64,000 bases of DNA from Trichobilharzia szidati (GCA_944472155.2 OX235277.1:19354804-19418803); one strand, 5' to 3'. Positions 35,504 through 47,799 are shown, counted from the first letter of the stretch. A program made the numbers and translations. The notes: generated by a model from the letters alone, not told the origin.

Positions 35504-36330
35504 ATCGCCACATTCGCCACATGTCGAATGTCTCCTTGCGTATTTATAATGATGTCTCGGTTCTCTTGCAAGTCTCCACGATCATCTAACTGATTCTGTG
35601 ATATTATTTGCATCAGACTTATTTCTGAATTATCTACCAAATCAGGATTAGTAGCGGAATCATTAAAATTATAATCGGAACGACCTACTTCATTTATTTT
35701 CACTTGATCCAGATGTCTGTTGTGAATTGAATGATCTTCGATGTCTAATATTTTCACCACTCGATTTCCCATTTTTTGTAGTATGATTCCAACAGAAGGT
35801 CTATAGTCATTCCCGCTGTAATAATGTACATCAGAAGTCGTGGACATTAAGTGCTTTCTGGGAATTCGAGATTTGAACAGTTAAGCAGGATTTTCATGGG
35901 TAATTGTATGCTCCACAACGCGATATTGAGGTAGGAAGTTATCTACACATCGCTCTAGCTCATCAAAATTCTTAGGACTCATTGATGCTATGGCACTCTT
36001 TAATGTTCGTACAAAATTTTCTGCCAATCCATGGGACTGAGGATGACGTGGTGCTGTGTACAGATGATGACAACCTATATGTTTAAGCCATTCATTGAAG
36101 TTCTTCTCAGTGAAATGAGTACCACTATCAGTAACTAAGACATCTGGAATTCCTTCTCGACTAAAAATCTTTCTCAACGCTCTGTGAGTGAATTTTGCAT
36201 TAGGAGTGTCTGTAATTATGACTTTTGGCCATCTAGAATAAGAATCCACAATAATTAAAGCATAGTATGAATTTAAGAATGGACCACAGTAATCTGCATG
36301 AATACGCTGCCAAACCTCACAAGACGTAGG
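35476..36330 (-). pseudogene. Gypsy integrase catalytic core and C-terminal tail (copy B)
   Basis: Follows a TGA at 36331-36333, where copy C has a Trp codon. The frame carries VDSYSRWPKVIITD, VTDSGTHFTEKN with the second catalytic Asp, and HGLAENFVRTLK with the catalytic Glu. After HENPA a TAA near 35881, present in both copies, interrupts the tail. The frame then reads YYSGNDYRPSVGIIL, a GPY/F-like module with KMGNRVVKI, and NRHLDQVKIN. It ends in an acidic, Asn-rich stretch at 35476, just inside the LTR. Confidence 0.8.
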
Positions 36331-37302
36331 TCACGGTTTCCACGACGACTTCCCATAGGACATTTTATGCAAACAGCTGGAACAGCTCTTCGATCTTTTG
36401 TTAATGTCAGCATCATTTTCCGGCCACCAGGATGTTAGGCGTGCTAATGATTTCATATTATCAGCTCCCAGATGAGCAGGATGAAGATCATCCAAAATCG
36501 CAGAGCTTAATGTCGGAGGAATAATAATTCTGTCATTCAGACATAGAAATCTTTCAGGATGGAATGAAATCTCACCTCTTCGCTTAAAAAAGTCCGGAAA
36601 TCTTCGCTTACACTGAATATTCCAACCTCTTTTTGTTGCATTTATAATGCATCCGTAATATTTACGAGTATCATTTATAAGTCGAACTGTATCCACAAGT
36701 AACGGCTGGACTAACAAACAATCATTGTTATTAGCAGAATTTTCAAATAATGAATAACGAGATAAGAAGTCTGCATGAGGTATATCCTTAGCCGATCTGT
36801 GTTCAATAGTGTAATCATATGCACTTAGTTCTAAACTCCATCTCTGAACCATAGCAGCAGATGACCTATTCAAAGATTTTTCAGGATTGTAAATGAATTT
36901 CAAAGCCTGATAATCAGCAACTATGTGAAACTTAGTACCAAAGAGATACTTGTGCAAGCGTCTTATTGCCCATACAAGTGCTAGAGCCTCTTTCTGGGTT
37001 TGTGAGTACCCTTGTTCACTCTTACTTAGACGTCTTGAAATACAAATAACAGGTTGTCCATTTCGCTCAAGTACTACAGCTATACCCGTAGGAGTAGCAT
37101 CTGTAGTGAGAACGGACTTATCTTCCGATGAAAAAGGTCTTAAGAAAGCTTGTTTATTAAGATACTCCAAAGTTTTTCGCAAGATATCTTCATTTTGTTG
37201 TTCCCACTTTAATTGTTTACTGGAGACAATATCAAAAGTGGAGATAACAGTTAAGTGAAATTGGGAATGAATCTGGAGTAAAACTGAAGAGTACCAATCC
37301 AT
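36331..37302 (-). pseudogene. Gypsy RNase H and integrase zinc domain (copy B)
   Basis: An open stretch of 323 codons, entered from a frameshift near 37255. It contains the RNase H blocks VLTTDATPTGIAVVLE, SQTQKEALALVWA, HIVADYQALKFIYN and DIPHADFLSRY, with the expected acidic residues. After a spacer comes the integrase HHCC zinc finger, HPAHLG then CSSCLHKM. It ends at a TGA after GKSSWKP. Copy C is 541 codons and reads through this point. Confidence 0.85.
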
Positions 37303-38276
37303 GATCTCAACGATGACATATTATAAGGTGACAGTGCTTGAATTAGAGGTGCCAAACGACTAGCATCAGGTCTGAAACCCTCAGAGTCTACTGTGTTTCC
37401 CAAGCATGATAGGGACGACAAAGTAAAATGAAATTTAGATGGATTAACAAGAACATTTTTCTCACAGAAACGCCTGAACAGTAATAAAAGACGTTCATTA
37501 CGGAATTCGATGTTCGAACCATGAACTATAATGTCATCTTGGTAAGACTCAACACCATCTAATCCGTCTATCATCTGATTGATTACTTTTTGAAAAATTG
37601 CTGGAGAAACCTTTAAAAGAAAAGGTAAGAACTTATACTTGAACAATCCAAATGGATTAATAATGGTTGTTAATGCACTAGACGCTTCGTCAAGAGGAAT
37701 TTGCAAATGAGCATCTTTTAGATCTATTTTGGAAAAGTATTTTGAGCCATGTAGCTTGTAGAGAATGTCTTCTCTTTCTAGCGTAGTGCAACTTTGCTGT
37801 AGTAGACGACTATTGAGTGTAAGACGGTAGTCACCACAAATTCTCGGTGTTTTCCCGTCAGCCTTTAGTGGCGCCACGATGAGAGTAGTCCAATTCAAAG
37901 ATTCAACTGGCATAAGCATGTCCTGCTCAATCAACTTGTCTAACTCTTTCTTAACTGCATCTCGCAAACCACATGGAATTAATCGGCGCTTTAGGAAGAT
38001 AGGATCACTCTCTATTTCAAGATGGATGGGCTGAATCTTCATCCCACATACACTCTGTGAACATTGAAAAACTAATTCTCTGAACAAAGATTCATCCAGC
38101 AACTCAGTACAAAGTGAGATTTCGACATTTAGCAATCTAAGGGCTTTCAATCTCAATAAAGATGGACCATATTCACTAACAAGAAAGTGGATATTCACAA
38201 CATTGCCACTGTCTGACTTGAAACAAATGTTATTTGCACCAATAAGAGGTAGTTTATGACCCGTTTTGCCTGTAAT
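37251..38276 (-). pseudogene. Gypsy reverse transcriptase (copy B)
   Basis: The frame 38198-37251 (315 codons) is the RT domain. It has LIEQDMLMPVES and TLIVAPLKADGKTPRICGD, motif A YFSKIDLKDAHLQIPL, FGLFKYKFLPF, and motif C SYQDDIIVHG with the YQDD catalytic box near 37545. NPSKFHFTLSSLSCLG and the thumb follow. It ends at a TAA after IPNFT, beside a one-base deletion relative to copy C. Upstream, 38276-38199 is open in the same frame and joins the protease, separated only by a TAA at 38277-38279. Confidence 0.85.
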
Positions 38277-38829
38277 TTAACTAGTAGTAGGGTTTACCTG
38301 GGCATACTGACAAAGCGTTGGTAAATCTTTCTTAGAAATTATAGATTCAGTACTCCCAGTATCAATTATAAAACAGTGGGACTTGCCTGAACTTGTAGTG
38401 AAGGTTCTCATTAGATGAGATTGAGTATTGTGAAAAGTTGAAAGAGACATTGACTTCATTTTATCAGACAGTTCGGGGGAATCATGAGTAGCATAAGTAT
38501 ATGAACTTTTGCAAACAGACTTGATGTGCCCAATTTTACCACATTTATGGCACTTAGCACCCCGAAAATGGCAAGTGCTTCGTAGATGAATTTTTTTCAC
38601 AGGAAAAACACGGTTTATTGTTTTTGCTTTCTCTTTGCATTCCGTTACATGTGGACGACAGTTTGGATTTCTTTCTATGAACACTTTTATTATCAACTTT
38701 GGACAGCATGACACCAGACTCTGACGTAGTGGTAGCTGGGTAGTCACTGTTGACATCTTCATATGTATTACATAAGTCTTTGGCAGTTTGAAAGGTACAG
38801 GAAGGAATTCGAACTAACTCTTTCTCCAA
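38277..38829 (-). pseudogene. Gypsy gag zinc knuckles and protease (copy B)
   Basis: Two frames overlap here. The 161-codon frame has the knuckle CHKCGKIGHIKSVC at residues 71-84 and the aspartic protease signature CFIIDTGSTESIISKKD, with DTG at 134-136. The other frame carries the gag part before it (LVRIPSCTFQTAKDLC) and the start of a first knuckle, CFSCEK. A frameshift lies between CFSCEK and HLRSTCHF, inside the first knuckle. The protease frame stops at a TAA (38277-38279) shared with copy C. Confidence 0.8.
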
Positions 38830-39446
38830 CTTAGGAACATTGATTCCAGCAATTAGATGATCACGTAGTTGAGTATGCGGCTGATTTCCAGAATTGCACT
38901 TTGGAGATTGTATCTGAAGTTGAACAATAAGGTCTCTTTTCTTCTGGTTGGAAGCAAGGACAAGTTTGTTGAACTGAGCCCTCTCTCAAGTTTCGAAAGT
39001 TGTTATGTGGAAGTGATTTGTTAGAAGTTCACGGAGTTTATCATAAGACAGAGAAGTTGGTTTATGTGGAAATAACAGAGTTTTCACTAGGCTGTACGCA
39101 TCTAGTCCAATAGCAGTAACAAAATGAGCTGGAATTTTGTCATCGCGAACATTCTTCGACATGCACCATGCGTTGAAACATTCAAGATAATCAGAGATTT
39201 CCCGCAGCGAACCATTCATAGGAAACTTTCCAAGATTATTTGATTCCAAAGCGATGCCAAAATGTGATAATTATTTGTAATAGTGGTTTTTATATTTCGC
39301 CATGACCGAATTACAGGAATTCAACCGAAACACAGAGAGGGATGAATTTAGGAATTTGTATTTGGCGGAATTATATTCAAATCATACAATAAATATATTG
39401 ACAAACAACAGTAAGTATTTATACAATACAGAGATAGAAATTGTCA
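38830..39446 (-). pseudogene. Gypsy LTR start, leader and gag N-terminal region (copy B)
   Basis: The gag frame (39249-38986) reads ESNNLGKFPMNGSLREI, YLECFNAWCMSKN and KLRELLTNHFHITTFET, like the N-terminal capsid region of Mag-type gag. A TGA follows FET, and the same frame continues as ERAQFNKLVLAS. This TGA is present in all four gag copies of the window. In copies C and D the first codon is ATG; here and at 35306 it is TTG. Upstream, the minus strand starts with TGACAA at 39446, the presumed LTR edge. Confidence 0.75.
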
Positions 39447-41763
39447 GTTTCCACAATACTGTCATCTACTCTTTGGATAGAGATTAAGAACGGTGAGTAG
39501 GAATGTAGGCTTGTATAATTTCCATTCATACTTATCGTTGTATCGATCTGCTTACTCTGATATCATGTGATGTATGTAGGAAATAATCATATATGTGAGC
39601 CAATTTTCAAACGTTATTAAACTTCACACTCGAATAACTATTATGTAGTATAGCCTAATCGAGACACTTCTTCATAGTTACACACGGAAATAGCAAAAAT
39701 AGATACTATAGAAAGATATCACTAAAACCTTGCGAGCAGCTTCAGTGGCTACGCCGTGATCTCCTAAAGCGAGAAATGGTTCTCAAGTTCTCTGTGTGGT
39801 TAATCCCAAAAGCAGATACCTGGAGAACAGGAGCATATTACTTCATTTCCATTCTACTTTCAAATATTAGTTTCTCCTTCACAAGTAAGTAACTCTTTCT
39901 CACTACATAACTTTTAGGTTAAATCATATATATATATATTCATGTGACAAATTTTGAATAGTCTTTTCACTAGACAACATTCTTTTTTTACAGTAGTAAT
40001 ATATGTGAGTGACAATGATTCTTTGGACGTAGTCAGCACTATGAATTAATGAAGGTCAATCAGTCATGAATATAGTGTACGTTGCAAGAAAGATTACTAC
40101 TGAAATATTCATTCAGAGTTCATAAATGATGATCATATAATATGTGAACGAAAATTCTTATATACTGTTAAATTGCTTTAAAATCATCTGCCAAAAATAA
40201 GTCATAATTGTCCAAAAATCGAAGGTATTGCTTGAAAGGAAAGGTAGAAGGTAAGAATGCGATTTGTCATTCATCCTGGGGATTTCCGCCTCTTGATTAA
40301 CACAATAATCCCCAACCTGTACTTACAAATTCCGTGAAAACTGTGACAGCACCACTTTCATCCTCTCATCAGTTCATCTAAAATAGTAGGTTACTCAGTT
40401 GCTGAATGCTATTCCATGACACTGTGCGCGCTGTACCATATAACACTTAAGCAGATTCTTGGCAGTAAATCCAGTATAATAATGCTTGAACGTGTTAATT
40501 AAATATTTTGCGTGTATTATGTTGCGGTCCTCACATTGGATAACTCCATCTTGTACGGTTTTAGTATATTATATGTTTAACATCATGGATGACCTTGGGT
40601 AATCACTTCAACATTTATAAAATGATCCCTATGCCAAGCAGATTTTGACCAGACTGATAACATTTGGAAGCAAATTTATAAGGGGACTTAAAAGTAGATG
40701 AAAGACGATTATCAACAAAATAGACTGAAATATTTGTTGAGTCTACAATAATTCACTTACCTTTTAAACTGCTTATATGCCTTGAATTAGGATAATTTTC
40801 TTTGGAAAGTTAAGCCTGTGTATTTGGCGAACAATGATACCCGTATTACTGGACTTTGGAGTTAATTAGTTGTAAGCAAACGCTTGATGACTGCTTATTT
40901 AACTTCTAGCCAAATGATCTTAAAGAAGAGAAAAATGAACAGATTTTCAAACTAATTTCTAGTTTTTCAAAAGTCTGGCTTTCAGATATGTGAAACCGAT
41001 ACACTGTACATTGCAGTTGTGCATCAGAGTGAATCATGCAGTTTCATGAAGACATACTGTTTTGATGCATCTCGAAGTCTGAAGTTTACAAATGCATTAA
41101 ACTCAATGTATGCATTTGAATGAGTCTGTTGAAATCAAAAGAATCAAATGACACCTCCTAATCGGTGATGCAGTCAAATGTCTTCTAGTCCATCTAAAAT
41201 GTATTTTTAAATCGACGTTTCTTTATTCTGTCGCGATCCGCCTCAGTGGGATAAATAATATTCTCGACTTCATTCTTTTTCCTAAATCGTAACTGAAAGA
41301 AAATAGGTAGCTCTTTTCTACCTAGTGAATTGTACTGACAGTATTACAACAGTAACGACTTTATTCTAGACAATGCATAAACATATGTCAGAATTTAAAA
41401 CTTATTTATATTGCAAAATACATAACCTTCGTAGGCATCTTCAAGTATGGCGGCATTAGGAAGTACATCATGTGACGATAAGTCATTCCATCAGAAGCAA
41501 TATCCAAATATCTACGACATTACTTCCTAATTTCCGTTGAGACGTTCTCTGCATTACAGCAAACCAAAATTGTTCCTGTAATTTTATCAATTATTTCTTT
41601 TCGTTCCCAGTGGTAACGTCTTCAGTATCTCTGGCATTTGCATTGAGTCACTTATATTGCACGTGTTGGGTGTAGATGAATCAGCATTCAATAATCATTC
41701 TCTCTTTCCGCCTACCTATATCAATTTATTTCAATATGACTATATCACACCCATCCTAATGTG
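39447..41763. other. flank shared with 63913-64000, then no recognisable gene
   Basis: The first ~90 bases next to the LTR recur at 63913-64000, so this flank belongs to the duplicated unit. The rest is AT-rich sequence with a (TA)n run near 39930. No frame of note, repeat or RNA gene was found. Confidence 0.5.
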
Positions 41764-41995
41764 TCTTTTGCTCCTTCACGTTCCCAGTGAAACATTAGGC
41801 TTCAAGCGCGACGCTTGAAGTTTCGGTAGCAGTAGTATTTATTTTTGCGGTATGGGGTTGCCTTCCTCATGCTCAACCTTCCCTCTTTGCTTTTCCTAAT
41901 ACTGGCTTAGCAAGGTAAAGGAGGGTGTCGGTTGGGGATTGGACTTTGGATCACATGCGCGGTTGGCACGTATTCTACCGCTGTGCCACCGACGT
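41764..41995 (-). mobile_element. SINE family A
   Basis: The plus strand begins GCTCCTTCACGTTCCCAGTG, the complement of the SINE tail, then GCTTCAAG, the GGGGTTGCC..CCTTCCCTC body and the AGGTAAAGGAGGGTGTCGG block. The eroded B-box complement and head, ACCGCTGTGCCACCGAC, follow. The orientation is opposite to the copy at 9149. No target-site duplication was identified. Confidence 0.75.
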
Positions 41996-42233
41996 CCGCC
42001 AGTTCCCTTAGTGATGCAAAAACATGCCTACATGATGAAAGCAATAAGAAATGAAAAAGTGTTTATGCATTATACGGAATGAAAATTTAGGCAGTTCAGT
42101 GATTGAGGCAGTCTTCATACCAGCATAAATAAGCTTCTTTAGCGAAATCGGAAATATATTGGGAACTTTTCGTCAGAAAATCGAAGAAATCATTTGTCCT
42201 TATTATGGCAAAGAAATTCAAATGAAACTGTAC

Positions 42234-44669
42234 GGCAGCCTGTAGACGGCCGTAGGTCATTTGATCAGCTGATGTCTAGCGGCTTTATTTAATGAAAAAA
42301 CTTCGAAAATAGGTGATTTTTCGTTGTTTTACACACTTTTACACCTATTTGCTGCTAAAAGTTGATGTAATAAGGCGTTTTTAGCATAAACGGGAAATGA
42401 TGGTGTCCTTATCCGGCCGTAATTTACGGCCAATTTACAAATTGTTGAATTACGTACTTTTCCGTTCAGAAAACGTCGATTTACTTGAATAGACATATTA
42501 TAACGACTTTTAGTGAATCTTTTTTGCAGTTTAAAGGATTATACATGGACATGATGAGGTGGGATAGTTGGTTTTGTTGATTATTTGATTTACTTTGTTG
42601 TTTACTTCTACTAATGCTGTCAAAGCTCCTATACATGCATTTCATTAAAGTAAATCTACAGAAATACTTAGAAATTATATACGCATAGTATTTACTTATT
42701 TTATAGCATATACTTGATGTTTACAGGTAGATGCAATATCCATTTTTTCTTCCTGAAAAATATTGACTGATGTAATTGTATACAATTAAACTGATTATTT
42801 CATAATTTTAAACATGCTAAGTAGTTATTTACTGCATTTGCAGTGGTAACAATGTCTACATCTTTAGAATTCTTTTGTTCTTTTTCAGATAATATCTACT
42901 TTCGGGAATTTCATGGATTTGGGCGATAAAGAAAAAGATATCTGCCGTGTTGTTGATTATGTATCACATGTTTATTCATTAATAAATGTATTCCTCGTTA
43001 TTCGTTTGTGTATTCTACTTGATAAAGCTGATTTCTAGCCTTTGCGTAATTTGTGAGGTACGGAGTACATGACGTGATCTTAAAAATGCTAGGTAAAATT
43101 AGATATTTGGAGAGGCTTATTGATAAAAAGACTATGTCGTGCCGTAATAAAGTTACTGCGTCCACTTGTAAAAGAAAATATTGAGGTTATAAGCGCTTAG
43201 TTATATATCGTCTTAGTAGGAACCTATTAATTGACTTCGGATTCATAGTTAAACAAGGTTAAAAGTAAATCTACCTGAGATAGTGAGCTTGCGATTTCTA
43301 CTTATCGTAATAAACCAAGATGGGAATAATGTACCTATACTGATATATTTACAACTCAGTGCAACTACGGTTATCGTAATAATTAAAAACAGAATGCCTA
43401 CTATTGAAATACAATTATACTTCATTAGAATACCTACGGTTCGCAGCTACAGAACACGGTACGTTGCTATCTGTTCATGTAATCGCGTAAACAACAGTTT
43501 CCCAGACGCCGCATTTACTCCTAAAAGTTTGCCCTTAATTCCTAACTTAGCACGTGTTACTAACGTCACTGGAACACAACCGCGTTACAGCAGAAGGAAC
43601 ACAGATTCATTAAAAAAGTGTTTATTAAACAAAAATTAGATTTGAGATGTACAGATAATTCACATGAGTAGTCCTCCGTAATTGTCAGTAGGTTCCATCT
43701 GCGTACCAGCACATATGTTTCTCTATAAGCCTGAAAAGGTTTAAGAAAAGCATTATTAACTTAGGTGGTACATGTATGATCTGAATAAAAAATGTTTCTT
43801 CATAAGCATTTACAAGTAATCACTTCACAAACAATATATATAAGTAGCTAAATAGTTTTCACTAAACTCAAGGGACTTCACAATTTATCGTCGGTCGATA
43901 TCTAGTAGGTCCATCGAAGCATCATGAAATGAAAAATTATTTAACGACAAGTTATGCAATAGTTTCCAAAGCTTGAACAAAGATTTTAACAAAAGTGACA
44001 ACAGCTTTATGACAAATAATACGAGTTCTGACAGCATTAATAATAATAACGTTCATGATCATAGTGACTATAAAAGCAATAACAGGTATTATTATCGCAA
44101 CGAATTCATCATTAACTTAGATAGACAACTACTTATTATACAATCATTTCAATTAAATGTATCACTTAATCTTATGAAGCAGGTGTTTACTTACTTTCAC
44201 TGCATTCTCGCAATACTGATGTGGTCAACTAGCTTATTTCAAATGAACTCAAGATTAATCCTGAAAGGGAATGGACACCCAGTTTATTTCAACTAAAAAC
44301 ATGTAGCCTACATGCATTACACTGCTTACTGAGACATTCGATACCTGCTTTTCCGATCTTCATGACAGGAAAACAGTAAATGTAGGTTTACCTACATATA
44401 CTGTTTTGATCTTGATATGGGATGAATTCATTGAATTCAGCAAATAAATCCTCTGGTTAATTAAATCTATCATGAGCTGTAATAGTATGTGCTGTCAATT
44501 ATGCACCCGACTTGATAAAACGCTCCTGGCAATTGCGAACTTAACCAAGCAGTTAAACGATGTTTGAAATTACCGCAGGTCGAATGACAAACCGGCCAAT
44601 CACAAGCGAGCAAATCACTTGTTTATCTCACTCGCGGACACTCAAAATTACGGCCGTCGACAGGCTGCC
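42234..44669. mobile_element. candidate DNA transposon: 2.4-kb unit with 21-bp terminal inverted repeats
   Basis: The left end at 42234-42254 reads GGCAGCCTGT, A, GACGGCCGTA. The right end at 44649-44669, on the minus strand, reads the same with C for the middle A, a match of 20 of 21. A possible 3-bp flanking repeat GTA needs one extra base at each end, so it is weak. The interior holds another GGCCGTAATTTACGGCC palindrome near 42415. Two open frames lie inside (118 codons at 43283-43639 and an Asn-rich 107 codons at 43973-44296). Neither shows a transposase motif. It may be non-autonomous. Confidence 0.45.
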
Positions 44670-45974
44670 TGTAGACGCCAAGCCAAAGCATTCACCATAG
44701 CCTCAACTCTGCACACAGACGTTTTTCCACACATCATAATCACAATAGGCGTTTACCTACTTTCCATCTTAATAGAAATCTGATCTGTATCACATAGATA
44801 GTCACTTTAAATTTCGAATACACTTCACACATTCCTGTCAGTTTTATGTCACTCAGCATACTTTGTTCATTTTGATTGAGTTCGTGCTTGACACACGTTT
44901 CAGTATCTCGTTATTGCTAACTAAATCCCAATAAAGTATTTATTTAAGGCCATATCAACCTAGTGTTTATACGCACATATATGTATGCTAGAAAGATTAG
45001 CACTGCGGTATGAGTTACTTGTGAAAGTGAAAATAATTTTTATCGATGGAATGGAAGTGAAGAAACATTCAACCGTTTTCGTGCCAAATAATTTATGCAG
45101 GTTTTCGCGTCAAGTAAGAGTTTATATAAACTGCAAAGTTTCTCTCAGTACCTGCTCCTATAAACTGGCAATTATTTTTTTATTCTATCAACAGAGATAT
45201 TATTCAGGTGATTGTAAAATGTATGCACTGTATTTGAAGCATATATATTTTTATTGGAACTTATTTGGATTGTACCTGATTAACTTTGTGTCACTCATTT
45301 GCAAAAATAATGCAACGAATATAATCCTTGTAATATCATTAATCAGCCAGCGATGGCTTTTAGGTAATGTATGGCGCTTCATGAACAAAAGGTTAAAAGG
45401 TCTGGGGTTTGAGGTGGTTATCGTATATATAACACACTGTTGAATCGGACTTCCATTTTTGTCATGTCTCCATTGATAAACGTATTGGAATTTGGTAAAT
45501 ACATATGAAACTTCACACAATTTGCTGTGCATGTAGCAAAATATCGGAAAATAATCATTTTCAGAAGGAGATGAGGCGTAATATAAGAATTGTCTGCAGT
45601 CATTGAATGAAGTGTCGATATCAGTGAGGAAACAGTATAATTTCATAGTATTAATATTAATCATTTAACATATAATTGCGTACAATAGACGAAACGACCT
45701 GTGGAGTTTTATCAAATATACATCAATTGAGTGGTGTGTATCATTTGTGAAACAGACCTTGTACGTTCAACTTGCTAGAAGGTTTTGTGTTCAAATCTGG
45801 TGAACTGAATAGGTGATGGAGGCAAAAGAGTTCAGGAGGTGTAAAACTGATGGGCACTGGCACACATCTAATGGGAAAACCGTTTAGAAACTTCCTCTTA
45901 GATGACCAATTTACTAGGATATTACATATATAGACGTTTCGAATAACTTTGAAATTATTACACAGTTGAGACGT
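44670..45974. other. no recognisable gene
   Basis: Includes a 152-codon plus frame (44985-45443) with an overlapping 137-codon minus frame. Both are hydrophobic or low-complexity and lack known domains. A B-box-like GTGTTCAAATCTGG near 45788 may mark a lost SINE. Confidence 0.4.
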
Positions 45975-46315
45975 TACAGCAACAGTGGTGCCAGTGTGTC
46001 TGTATGCGGACGAGTAGCTTTTGTGCTTGTGGTGTTTTCGCGATAGTAGTGTTAGTGTGAGTGTATGTGGAATAGTAGCATTTGTGTTTGTGTTGTTTTC
46101 GCGCTAGTAGTGTTAGTGTGAGTGTATGTGGAATAGTAGCATTTGTGTTTGTGGTGTTTTCGCGCTAGTAGTGTTAGTGTGAGTGATTGTCAAATAGTAT
46201 TATTTGCGCTTGTGGAATTTTCCAGTTATTAGCGTCAGTATGAGTGTATCTGGAATAGTAGCATTTGTGTTTGTGTTGTTTCCGCGTTAGCAGTGTTAGC
46301 TTGAGTGTTTGTGGA
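45975..46315 (+). repeat. GT-rich ~61-bp minisatellite, left arm
   Basis: About five to six monomers of 60-62 bases. A typical one runs through ATTTGTG..GTGTTTTCGCGC, TAGTAGTGTTAGTG and GAGTGTATGTGGAATAGTAG. Monomers differ by scattered changes. The array is interrupted at ATAATAA (46316-46322) by a LINE piece and resumes at 48803 in register. Confidence 0.85.
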
Positions 46316-46322
46316 ATAATAA

Positions 46323-47174
46323 TATGTCGAAGTAGATGACTAGTACTAGTTGTTTTTTGTCTCGGCTGCTACTCATATAGTTAAAGAAGTCAAGGTGACA
46401 TGTCATGCATGATCTGGATTTTAGGAATCCATGTTGGTTTGGACTTAGAATATTGCAGCTGAGCATATGTTTGAGGATATCATCTTTAACTATTCGTTCA
46501 ATGATCCTAGATACTATGGGTGTAATATTGATTGGCCTATAGTTGTTGACTTCAGTTTTTGATCCGGATTTGTGTTTAGGTACTATAAATGTCGTTTTCC
46601 ATTTATCTGGATATGTTTGGCTTTCTAGGGACATTGTAAAAATCTCAAGTAATAAAACGGAAATGTCACAACCACCGTGTTTATAAAGATACGATGGTAT
46701 ACCGTCAAAACCGGCACTACTAGAGCTTTTAGGAGTAATAATGGCTTGGTTAATATTAGAATAAGTGAAATGAACTGTAGTGATTTGTTTCAGCGTTGAA
46801 GATGAAAGGAGTTCTATTGTAGATTGTTAACCGAGAAGTGGACTTGTAGGCTTAAGGTAGTTAGCTGCAGACGTCTCATTAAACAGTTCACAGATGTCTG
46901 CATGGTTGCTGTATAGTTTGCCCTTGTTTATAAGGAGAGAAATTTTACGGCTTTGGCTATTCATTCGTTTCTTTAGTATATCTGTGAGAGCACCTACTCT
47001 GGTGGTGCTGGCTAGTGCGGTCCATTCTTCATTTCTCATACGCAAGTTGTGAGCTTGCGAGATGGAGCTAAGAGTACTAAGTATTGACCCTAGTGTTAGC
47101 ATCCCTACCAGTTGTTTTTTCAACGCTGACAGGGACGCAGGGGATAAAAATGATTGGGACCTTGTGGAGACCAT
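46323..47174 (-). pseudogene. non-LTR reverse transcriptase, N-terminal part only (copy 1)
   Basis: The minus strand gives LRMRNEEWTALASTTRV and ADICELFNETSAANYL, typical of the stretch before the RT. A stop follows after SPLLG. The frame continues to SSSSAGFDGIPSYLYKHG, SLESQTYPDKWKTTFIVPK, NNYRPINITPIVSRIIERI and LSPNQHGFLKSRSC. These are RT blocks 0 to 2 of a CR1/Jockey-like LINE. It breaks off at LVLVIYFD, the first catalytic Asp of motif A, where the minisatellite begins. No YADD box and no endonuclease are present. Confidence 0.8.
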
Positions 47175-47279
47175 GGTTTATTATTCCACCTATTGTTAGG
47201 TACTAGTTGTGCCCTTTTAAGGGTTTCGTATGTACTGCTTTGTGGGTTAGTTCCCAGCAGACTTATACCATATATCCGA

Positions 47280-47799
47280 TCAAAATATAAAATTTATTTG
47301 CGTGCCATACTGTGAATGCCCTGAGTTGTTGGTGGTCGAGTTCTGACTTTTGTCACTTGTACTCTTGAGGGTGGCATTGTTTTGGCGTTGGTTATCAGTG
47401 TGGGCCATGGTGCTATTTCGCACGTTGTGGGTGCCAATACTATTGACCGTGGGGAATGTGGGCTTACTTATACTGCCATTGTTGATGTTGGCATGATTTG
47501 GGGTCAAATTCTTCTTTTTTTCCAATGGACTTATGGCTAGGAGAGGGCAGGGTCGACTTTCGGGGGATTTTGACTTTTTTTCCGAGATTATTTAGTGACA
47601 TGTCAATATCTACGGTGATAGGGGGTATAGTTTTATTGGCTATTTGATTACAATTTAGTGGCCTTGCGGTTGGTGTCGCTCTCTGAGAAGATAATTCTGT
47701 GTGGTTTGAGAGGGGTGGTGCGGTGGATTCTATGGTATCTCTCAAAGGGTTGGGTATAATTGCTGCTTGCAATGTCTTATTGTTTATTCCACAATTAGA
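47280..47799 (-). pseudogene. LINE ORF1 C-terminal extension and spacer (copy 1)
   Basis: In the same frame as ORF1, after a TAG at 47800-47802, the sequence stays open to 47464 (IIPNPLRDTIESTAPP onward). It is rich in Ser, Thr, Pro and Asn. A frame change near 47520, at an A-run on the minus strand, leads to another Asn/Thr-rich frame ending at 47280. The endonuclease expected between ORF1 and the RT in CR1/Jockey LINEs is not found; only about 100 bases separate this from the pre-RT region. Confidence 0.6.

Larger units (their letters stand above)
34862..39446 (-). mobile_element. Ty3/Gypsy LTR retrotransposon, copy B (dead)
   Basis: On the minus strand from 39446 the order is LTR start (TGACAA), gag, zinc knuckles, protease, reverse transcriptase, RNase H, integrase, a C-terminal tail, and a second TGACAA at 35503. 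Integrase after RNase H is the Ty3/Gypsy order. Two zinc knuckles and the integrase style suggest the Mag/K02A2.6-like branch. Such elements form cytoplasmic particles, copy their RNA into DNA and integrate it. In-frame stops in gag, after the protease and in the integrase tail are shared with copy C. Copy B adds a stop and frameshift near 37255 and a stop at 36331. Confidence 0.85.

Noticed and set aside
38986..39001. Selenocysteine or programmed readthrough at the gag TGA
   Set aside because: Further stops and frameshifts in the same elements make simple decay the better explanation; no SECIS-like or pseudoknot signal was identified.
39250..39487. Plus-strand frames beginning TELQEFNRNTE as a gene next to gag
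   Set aside because: The same frame recurs at every LTR because it is the complement of the LTR/leader, and it has no known domain.
43283..44296. Two open frames inside the inverted-repeat unit as a transposase
   Set aside because: No DDE/D pattern, zinc finger or helix-turn-helix could be seen; the second is a low-complexity Asn-rich frame.
44985..45443. 152-codon frame as a membrane protein gene
   Set aside because: Hydrophobic character is expected of AT-rich DNA, and it overlaps a frame of similar length on the opposite strand.
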